Shown here in pieces: positions 5,309 through 9,844 of a stretch of DNA of 9,844 bases. Below the pieces are notes generated by a model. That model ran no database searches. It had not been told where the DNA came from and saw only the letters and a program-made list of their open reading frames with translations. This DNA comes from Candidatus Gorgonimonas leptogorgiae (lineage in GTDB: Bacteria; Pseudomonadota; Gammaproteobacteria; Pseudomonadales; Endozoicomonadaceae): NCBI GenBank assembly GCA_929200515.1, contig CAKNAD010000053.1:3528-13371 (forward strand). The letters run 5' to 3'. Position 1 is the first letter of the stretch, and every line of letters begins with the position of its first letter. The position numbers were made by a program, and so were the translations under genes.

Positions 5309-6406
5309 TTATAAATATATTTCATAAGTTAGCGTATAATAGTTTCGATTATTATGAATAATAGCTAGGATTTCAGGTGGAATACCTTCAACATCATGTT
5401 CTTGATCTGGCAATGGTTGCAAGTTGGTATCGTATTCTACCTGTTTATTTTGTATCTTGCCACTTAATTTCCTTGCTCTTTTTAGTATATCTTCATATTC
5501 ATCATATTCATATCCATCATCTTCGTATTCATATTCATTATTAACAGACTTGTTATTATTGATAAATTCATTGTCGATATCTTCTGTGTTATCATGGGAA
5601 TCGCTGGCAATTACGTCATACGCTACCTTTATATTACCATTTGGTATTCCTATAATTAATTCTTGCTTATCTAAAACATGCAATAACAAACTGTCTTTAC
5701 TTTGTATATCCTTTAATAATGCTGGTGATTTAAGAGCTTCTGCTAATCTAGACATTTCAGTATGAGAATCGTAACCTCTGGATTCAAAACTAGTATCTAT
5801 AAACTTTTTCAGTTCTTGGTTTACCTGTATAATAGCTGTTTTTAATTCCACCTTATTTAATGACCTTAAATAGTCTACATCAGGAGGTATTATATTATGA
5901 CTATTTCCCCTTTTATCTAGCAATATAATATTAGCTTTTATATCGTTAGTTTTACTTCTAAGAAATTCTATTGCTGTATCCTGATTAATAGCACCTATTG
6001 TAGAATAATTATCAATAAAATCACTAAAATATCTTACAATGCTCTGTAAATTATTATAAATTGTTAATTTGTTATTAGCCTGGATATAATCCATTGGTGT
6101 TTCTATGATATCTATATTATTCGTTATATCAAACTCAAAATGATTTTTTTCTGATGTGTCTATTGTCCTCATACAATTTGATGTATCACTCACCTCTATT
6201 TTTCTGTTAAATATTTTTATATGTAAAAAATTTTCTATAAAATTTAATATTTTTTGTATAAATGATACTTTACTGCCGTCAGTGTCAGTTGCGATAGTTA
6301 TTTTACTAGGATTACTTTGTGGAGGTTGTTTCGAGTGAACTTGTTCATGGCCTGCATTATAATTTTTAGAGTTTGACGCCTTACTTCTGTTATCTCCGTC
6401 TATCAT
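5309..6406 (-). CDS. Unrecognised 365-residue protein with acidic Tyr/Glu/Asp tract, possible effector
   Basis: I do not recognise the family. The ATG at 6406 has AGGAG 6 bases upstream. There is no signal peptide and no clean membrane segment. Residues 1-45 are polar and look disordered. Residues 47-66 form a hydrophobic, Phe/Ile-rich amphipathic stretch (FIQKILNFIENFLHIKIF), reminiscent of residues 171-195 in the gene at 1-834. Residues 115-265 are mixed helix and strand, probably the folded core. Residues 268-306 are acidic and include EYEYEDDGYEYDEYED (290-305), a possible docking or phosphorylation region. A Lys/Arg-rich stretch follows at 309-322, and the end is YYTLTYEIYL. A hydrophobic C-terminal end is common in Dot/Icm substrates but not diagnostic. 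The gene is divergent from mutS and appears monocistronic. Secretion and function are inference. Confidence 0.8.
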   Translation of the reverse strand: MIDGDNRSKASNSKNYNAGHEQVHSKQPPQSNPSKITIATDTDGSKVSFIQKILNFIENFLHIKIFNRKIEVSDTSNCMRTIDTSEKNHFEFDITNNIDIIETPMDYIQANNKLTIYNNLQSIVRYFSDFIDNYSTIGAINQDTAIEFLRSKTNDIKANIILLDKRGNSHNIIPPDVDYLRSLNKVELKTAIIQVNQELKKFIDTSFESRGYDSHTEMSRLAEALKSPALLKDIQSKDSLLLHVLDKQELIIGIPNGNIKVAYDVIASDSHDNTEDIDNEFINNNKSVNNEYEYEDDGYEYDEYEDILKRARKLSGKIQNKQVEYDTNLQPLPDQEHDVEGIPPEILAIIHNNRNYYTLTYEIYL

Positions 6407-6456
6407 ATCTATCTCCTATAACCTTATATATAATATGACAACAATCCATCACTTTA

Positions 6457-6465
6457 AGTATAGCA
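6457..6465 (-). promoter_or_regulatory. Extended -10 promoter for the gene at 6406
   Basis: The minus strand reads TGCTATACT (6465 to 6457), an extended -10 with five of six TATAAT bases plus the TG. No good -35 is seen, as is usual for this promoter type. Transcription would start near 6450, giving a leader of about 44 bases that includes AGGAG. Confidence 0.4.
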
Positions 6466-6607
6466 AACTCCAAAATAACGACATATTATATTCAGCAGCT
6501 ATTTATTAACTTGTGATAAATACAGAGGTTTTTGCGGTATAACCAGAATTTATTCATTACATCCTTGTATTATGCAACTATAAAGGGTATAAACTAGTCT
6601 ATTTTAC

Positions 6608-6636
6608 TTGAAAATTATATTTCAAAGAATTATTCT
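6608..6636 (+). promoter_or_regulatory. Candidate mutS-fdxA promoter
   Basis: TTGAAA (6608-6613) matches TTGACA at five of six positions and is followed after 17 bases by TATTCT (6631-6636), four of six to TATAAT. The leader would be about 87 bases and contain the inverted 12-base motif. A perfect TATAAT at 6643-6648 is an alternative -10 but has no good -35. Confidence 0.35.
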
Positions 6637-6671
6637 TACTTTTATAATTTATCTACAAACTATACACCTTC

Positions 6672-6683
6672 TACTTGAAGATA
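6672..6683 (-). repeat. Intergenic motif TATCTTCAAGTA, copy 3 (inverted)
   Basis: The plus strand reads TACTTGAAGATA, the exact reverse complement of copy 1. It lies 46 bases upstream of mutS, inside the likely leader, so a transcription or translation role is possible. Confidence 0.5.
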
Positions 6684-6729
6684 CATTTTTAATATACTTT
6701 TATAGCATAACCACACAATTACTTATTTT

Positions 6730-9354
6730 ATGAGCAAAATTAGTTTGTCTAATACAAAACTGTCACCAATGATGGCACAATACTTGCAGATAAAAAGCAA
6801 TTATTCACAACAATTACTTTTTTACCGCATGGGAGATTTTTATGAATTATTTTACGATGATGCCAAACAAGCTGCTGAATTATTAGATATCACCTTAACT
6901 CAGCGTGGTAAATCACAAGATGAGCCTATCCCCATGGCTGGTGTTCCTTATCATAGCGCTGAAAACTATATAGCTAAATTAATAAAAAAAGGTTATTCCG
7001 TTGCTATAGCTGAGCAATTTGGCGATCCTCTAACTACTAAAGGACCTTTAGAACGCAAAGTAGTTAGAGTATTAACACCAGGAACAGTATCAGATGAAAC
7101 CTTATTGGAGCAAACAGCAGATAACCTATTACTAGCTATTAGCTTTAAAGGTTCTAATTATGGTATATCTTGGTTAGATATAACTAGCGGTCGTTTTAAT
7201 ATTCTCGAAGTTGATAACCAACAACAGCTGGTGTCTGAATTTTCTAGACTCGCTCCAGTAGAAACCCTAATTAGCGAGAACTTAGAGTTACCAGATGAAA
7301 TCTTAGAAAAAACTAGCATTCAACGGTTACCGAGCTGGTATTTTGATTACCATAACTCTTTAGAGCAATTAACAACACAATTTAAAACTACTAACTTAGA
7401 TTGTTTTGGATGCAGCCAATATGTATTAGGAATTGAAGCAGCTGGTTGTTTACTAGCTTATACCTTAGAAACACAAAAAACATCTTTGCCACATATTAAT
7501 AAAATCACCTATGAAAATCGCAATGAAACCGTGCTAATAGATGCAGCAACTAGAAAAAACCTAGAAATAACAGTTAACTTGCAGGGTGGGAATAACCATA
7601 CATTACTATCAATAATCGATAAAACCGCAACAGCTATGGGTAGCAGGTTATTGCAACGTTGGTTACATAGACCGCTACAAAATTTAACCAAATTACAACA
7701 TCGACAACAAGCCATTAAATCATTGCAACAAAACTGGCATTTTGAAAATATTCAACCTATTTTAAAACAAATAGGAGATATCGAACGTATTATTGCTAGA
7801 ATAGCCTTAAAGTCAGCGAGACCACGAGATTTAGCTAAGTTACGTGATTCCGTAGCTAATATCCCGCAGTTAAAACAATGCTTACTTCAAGTTGATTATC
7901 AAACACTTAATAATATTACAGCAAATATTGCAGATCACACTGAAATATTTAATCTATTAACAGCTACAATAATCGATAATCCGCCTGTAGTTATTCGTGA
8001 TGGCGGGGTAATAGCTAATGGCTTCGATAAAGAATTAGACGAACTAAGAAACATTAGCGATAACGCTAGTGATTATTTAATCCAGTTAGAGCAACAAGAA
8101 GCAAGAAATACTAAACTATCAACTCTTAAAGTAGGCTATAGCAGAGTACATGGCTATTTTATTGAACTTAGCAGACGTGAAGCGGAACAAGCTCCAGAAC
8201 ACTACATACGCCGACAAACACTAAAAAATACCGAAAGATTTATCACTCCAGAATTAAAATCATTTGAAGATAAATCACTTTCAGCTAAATCAAGAGCACT
8301 CAGTAGAGAAAAAGAACTTTATGAACAATTATTAACAGATTTACAACAGCATGTGCAGCAGTTGCAAAAAACAGCAGAAACTATTGCTACTATAGATGTT
8401 TTAACTAATTTAGCAGAGCGGGCTATAACTTTAAATTGGTGTTGCCCAGAACTAACAACCGATGCTGTTATTAGCATTAAAAAAAGTCGGCATCCTGTTG
8501 TTGAACAAGTTATTGATACACAGTTTATCACTAATGATGCTACGCTTAATACCAATAGACGCATGTTATTAATTACCGGTCCTAATATGGGAGGTAAATC
8601 TACTTATATGCGTCAATTAGCACTGATCGTGTTGCTAGCACAAATAGGTAGTTGCGTACCGGCTGAATCTGCTAAAATTGCTTGCACCGATCAAATTTTT
8701 ACCAGAATAGGTTCTTCAGACGATTTAGCAGGTGGCAGGTCAACATTTATGGTAGAAATGATTGAAGCAGCAAATATTTTGCATAATGCTACTAGTAGAA
8801 GCCTAGTATTGATGGATGAAATCGGCAGAGGCACTAGCACCTTTGATGGCATGTCGTTAGCTTGGGCATGTGCTTATCATCTTGTTAACTCTATTAATTG
8901 TTTTACTTTATTTGCTACACATTATTTTGAATTAACACAATTATCGGCACAACTTCCACAAGTTGCTAATATCCATTTAGATGCAACTGAACATAAAAAT
9001 AAATTAGTATTTTTACATGCTGTACAAGAAGGAGCTGCCAATAAAAGTTATGGTATTAAAGTTGCAGAATTAGCTGGGGTTCCTTCTGAAGTTATTCAAT
9101 TAGCTAATGATATGCTGATACAATTAGAAGCTAAAACTACTACGGAAAAAACTCAAGTAGTTCTGACTCAACCTGAAAATAATGTAGCTAATTTAACAAA
9201 CGACCCACACCCTTTAGTTACTACTTTAAACAAACTTAATCTAGATAACCTAACGCCTATGCAGTCTTTAGAATTGTTATCTCAATTAAAAAACAAATAC
9301 GCTACTAGTAACCAGAAGCTAAATCAATTAGAATTTAGCAATAATGTTAATTAA
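6730..9354 (+). CDS. mutS: DNA mismatch repair protein MutS
   Basis: MutS recognises mispaired and unpaired bases and, with ATP, recruits MutL to start strand-directed repair. The 874 residues match the gammaproteobacterial family (853 in E. coli) throughout. The mismatch-binding domain (about 1-118) has the Phe-x-Glu wedge at Phe37 and Glu39 in RMGDFYELFYDD. Connector, lever and clamp regions follow (about 119-570), with NLQGG (283-287) and KVGYSRVHGYFIELS (467-481). The ATPase has Walker A GPNMGGKST (617-625), Walker B with Asp696-Glu697 in LMDEIGRGTSTFDG, the signature GGRSTF (668-673) and switch His731. A helix-turn-helix dimer region follows (about 770-805), then a low-complexity linker and a short C-terminal helix with PMQSLELLSQLK typical of the tetramer contact. 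All key residues are present, so it should be active. No clear Shine-Dalgarno sequence precedes the ATG, but alignment of the N-terminus supports this start. mutL is not in the window. fdxA follows 33 bases later. Confidence 0.98.
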   Translation: MSKISLSNTKLSPMMAQYLQIKSNYSQQLLFYRMGDFYELFYDDAKQAAELLDITLTQRGKSQDEPIPMAGVPYHSAENYIAKLIKKGYSVAIAEQFGDPLTTKGPLERKVVRVLTPGTVSDETLLEQTADNLLLAISFKGSNYGISWLDITSGRFNILEVDNQQQLVSEFSRLAPVETLISENLELPDEILEKTSIQRLPSWYFDYHNSLEQLTTQFKTTNLDCFGCSQYVLGIEAAGCLLAYTLETQKTSLPHINKITYENRNETVLIDAATRKNLEITVNLQGGNNHTLLSIIDKTATAMGSRLLQRWLHRPLQNLTKLQHRQQAIKSLQQNWHFENIQPILKQIGDIERIIARIALKSARPRDLAKLRDSVANIPQLKQCLLQVDYQTLNNITANIADHTEIFNLLTATIIDNPPVVIRDGGVIANGFDKELDELRNISDNASDYLIQLEQQEARNTKLSTLKVGYSRVHGYFIELSRREAEQAPEHYIRRQTLKNTERFITPELKSFEDKSLSAKSRALSREKELYEQLLTDLQQHVQQLQKTAETIATIDVLTNLAERAITLNWCCPELTTDAVISIKKSRHPVVEQVIDTQFITNDATLNTNRRMLLITGPNMGGKSTYMRQLALIVLLAQIGSCVPAESAKIACTDQIFTRIGSSDDLAGGRSTFMVEMIEAANILHNATSRSLVLMDEIGRGTSTFDGMSLAWACAYHLVNSINCFTLFATHYFELTQLSAQLPQVANIHLDATEHKNKLVFLHAVQEGAANKSYGIKVAELAGVPSEVIQLANDMLIQLEAKTTTEKTQVVLTQPENNVANLTNDPHPLVTTLNKLNLDNLTPMQSLELLSQLKNKYATSNQKLNQLEFSNNVN

Positions 9355-9387
9355 TTAAAATTATCAAGGGAATTTGGAGATTTTTTT

Positions 9388-9717
9388 ATGGCATTTGTCA
9401 TTGGTAAAAACTGTATTAAATGTAAATATACCGATTGCGTAGAAGTTTGTCCGGTTGATTGCTTTTATGAGGGTAATAATTTTTTAGTAATTAACCCTCT
9501 TGAATGCATTGATTGTGCTTTGTGTGAAACTGAATGCCCTGCAAATGCAATCTTTCCTGAAGATGAAGTACCAGAAGATCAACTAGAATTTATTGAATTG
9601 AATGCAAAATTAGCTGAAAAATGGGCTAATAATAATATTACTGAAAAAAAAGACCCGTTACCAGATGCAGATAAATGGAATGGTGTTGCTGAAAAAATTA
9701 AATTTTTAGAAGAGTAG
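9388..9717 (+). CDS. fdxA: 7Fe ferredoxin [3Fe-4S][4Fe-4S], FdxA type
   Basis: This is a small soluble electron carrier. The 109 residues match the Azotobacter/Pseudomonas ferredoxin I family. Nine Cys are present: by analogy Cys9, Cys17 and Cys50 hold the 3Fe-4S cluster, and Cys21, Cys40, Cys43 and Cys46 hold the 4Fe-4S cluster. Cys12 and Cys25 correspond to the free Cys 11 and 24 of the Azotobacter protein. Motifs are CIKCKYTDCVEVCPVDCFYE and CIDCALCETECP. The C-terminal part (LNAKLAEKW, ITEKKDPLPDADKW) is the gamma/betaproteobacterial form. GGAGA lies 7 bases before the ATG. It follows mutS by 33 bases with no terminator between, so co-transcription is likely; mutS next to fdxA is also the order in Pseudomonas aeruginosa. 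The redox partner in this organism is unknown. Confidence 0.95.
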   Translation: MAFVIGKNCIKCKYTDCVEVCPVDCFYEGNNFLVINPLECIDCALCETECPANAIFPEDEVPEDQLEFIELNAKLAEKWANNNITEKKDPLPDADKWNGVAEKIKFLEE

Positions 9718-9735
9718 GTGCAGTATCTTCTACTA

Positions 9736-9757
9736 AACCTCGCTACTTGGTGAGGTT
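9736..9757 (+). terminator. Stem-loop after fdxA
   Basis: AACCTCGC (9736-9743) pairs with GTGAGGTT (9750-9757) over 8 pairs including one G-T wobble, closing a 6-base loop (TACTTG). It begins 19 bases after the fdxA stop. No proper T run follows, so it may protect or partly end the transcript before the better terminator at 9812. Confidence 0.5.
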
Positions 9758-9811
9758 ATTACCTCTACAGCCTCTAAGCTTGTATCTTGTCAGCAATTCC
9801 CTCTTAACAAT

Positions 9812-9835
9812 AAAACCCTATAAAAATAGGTTTTT
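9812..9835 (+). terminator. Intrinsic terminator downstream of fdxA
   Basis: CCTAT (9817-9821) pairs with ATAGG (9826-9830) around an AAAA loop. After one bulged C, AAAA (9812-9815) pairs with TTTT (9831-9834), and the T-rich run TTTTTATAT follows at once. It would end the mutS-fdxA transcript. Near-symmetry means it could also act on a leftward gene beyond the window. Confidence 0.6.
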
Positions 9836-9844
9836 ATATAATAA

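Larger units (their letters stand above)
6407..6729. other. Divergent promoter region between the gene at 6406 and mutS
   Basis: These 323 bases hold no credible gene. Candidate promoters point both ways (6457-6465 minus; 6608-6636 plus), and an inverted copy of the 12-base motif lies at 6672-6683, 46 bases before mutS. Confidence 0.65.

Noticed and set aside
5424..5765. 113-codon plus-strand frame rich in Ser/Tyr
   Set aside because: It is antisense to the acidic tract of the gene at 5309-6406, which has a strong ribosome site and full-length frame; the Ser/Tyr richness simply mirrors Glu/Asp/Tyr codons.
6156..6338. 60-codon plus-strand hydrophobic frame
   Set aside because: It is antisense inside the same minus-strand gene and lacks a ribosome site.
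7509..8564. Two minus-strand Cys-rich frames (7509-7715 and 8319-8564)
   Set aside because: Both lie opposite mutS, whose frame is confirmed by alignment to the family; Cys richness comes from complementing Gln/Ala codons.

Overview
The window is AT-rich chromosomal DNA, roughly 30% GC by eye, with long Asn/Lys/Ile-rich intergenic-flanked genes. Three genes are recognisable housekeeping genes: serC (phosphoserine aminotransferase), mutS (mismatch repair) and fdxA (7Fe ferredoxin). The mutS-fdxA order and the C-terminal half of the ferredoxin are of the gammaproteobacterial type. Together with the low GC, a decayed gene, wide gaps and several large unrecognised genes of effector or surface type, this suggests a host-associated or intracellular gammaproteobacterium (Legionellales- or Francisella-like lifestyle). 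I cannot name the genus.

Layout, left to right. Positions 1-834 (minus) hold the N-terminal 278 codons of an unrecognised gene that runs off the left edge. Positions 1152-1948 (minus) hold a broken gene with one in-frame stop and one frameshift. A 410-base divergent gap leads to serC (2359-3465, plus), which is full length but differs from the family at a substrate-loop arginine. Next is an unrecognised membrane-anchored protein (3683-4780, plus) with a signal peptide, two tandem copies of a Cys-containing module and a C-terminal membrane segment. It faces a tiny Gln/Arg/Thr-rich gene (4888-5046, minus) with a clear intrinsic terminator. Positions 5309-6406 (minus) encode another unrecognised 365-residue soluble protein with an acidic Tyr/Glu/Asp tract. 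A 323-base divergent gap leads to mutS (6730-9354) and, 33 bases later, fdxA (9388-9717), followed by a hairpin and a terminator near the right edge.

How the parts relate. mutS and fdxA probably form one operon, and serC stands alone. The three large minus-strand genes (1-834, 1152-1948, 5309-6406) look alike in style: no signal peptide, a polar disordered N-terminus and helical lysine/asparagine-rich bodies. They could be secreted effectors, but nothing in the window proves secretion. Intergenic DNA carries small repeated signals: a 12-base motif in three copies and a 13-base palindrome in two. There is also a G-rich hairpin whose core resembles sequence after fdxA. No tRNA, rRNA, CRISPR array, transposase or complete insertion sequence was seen.
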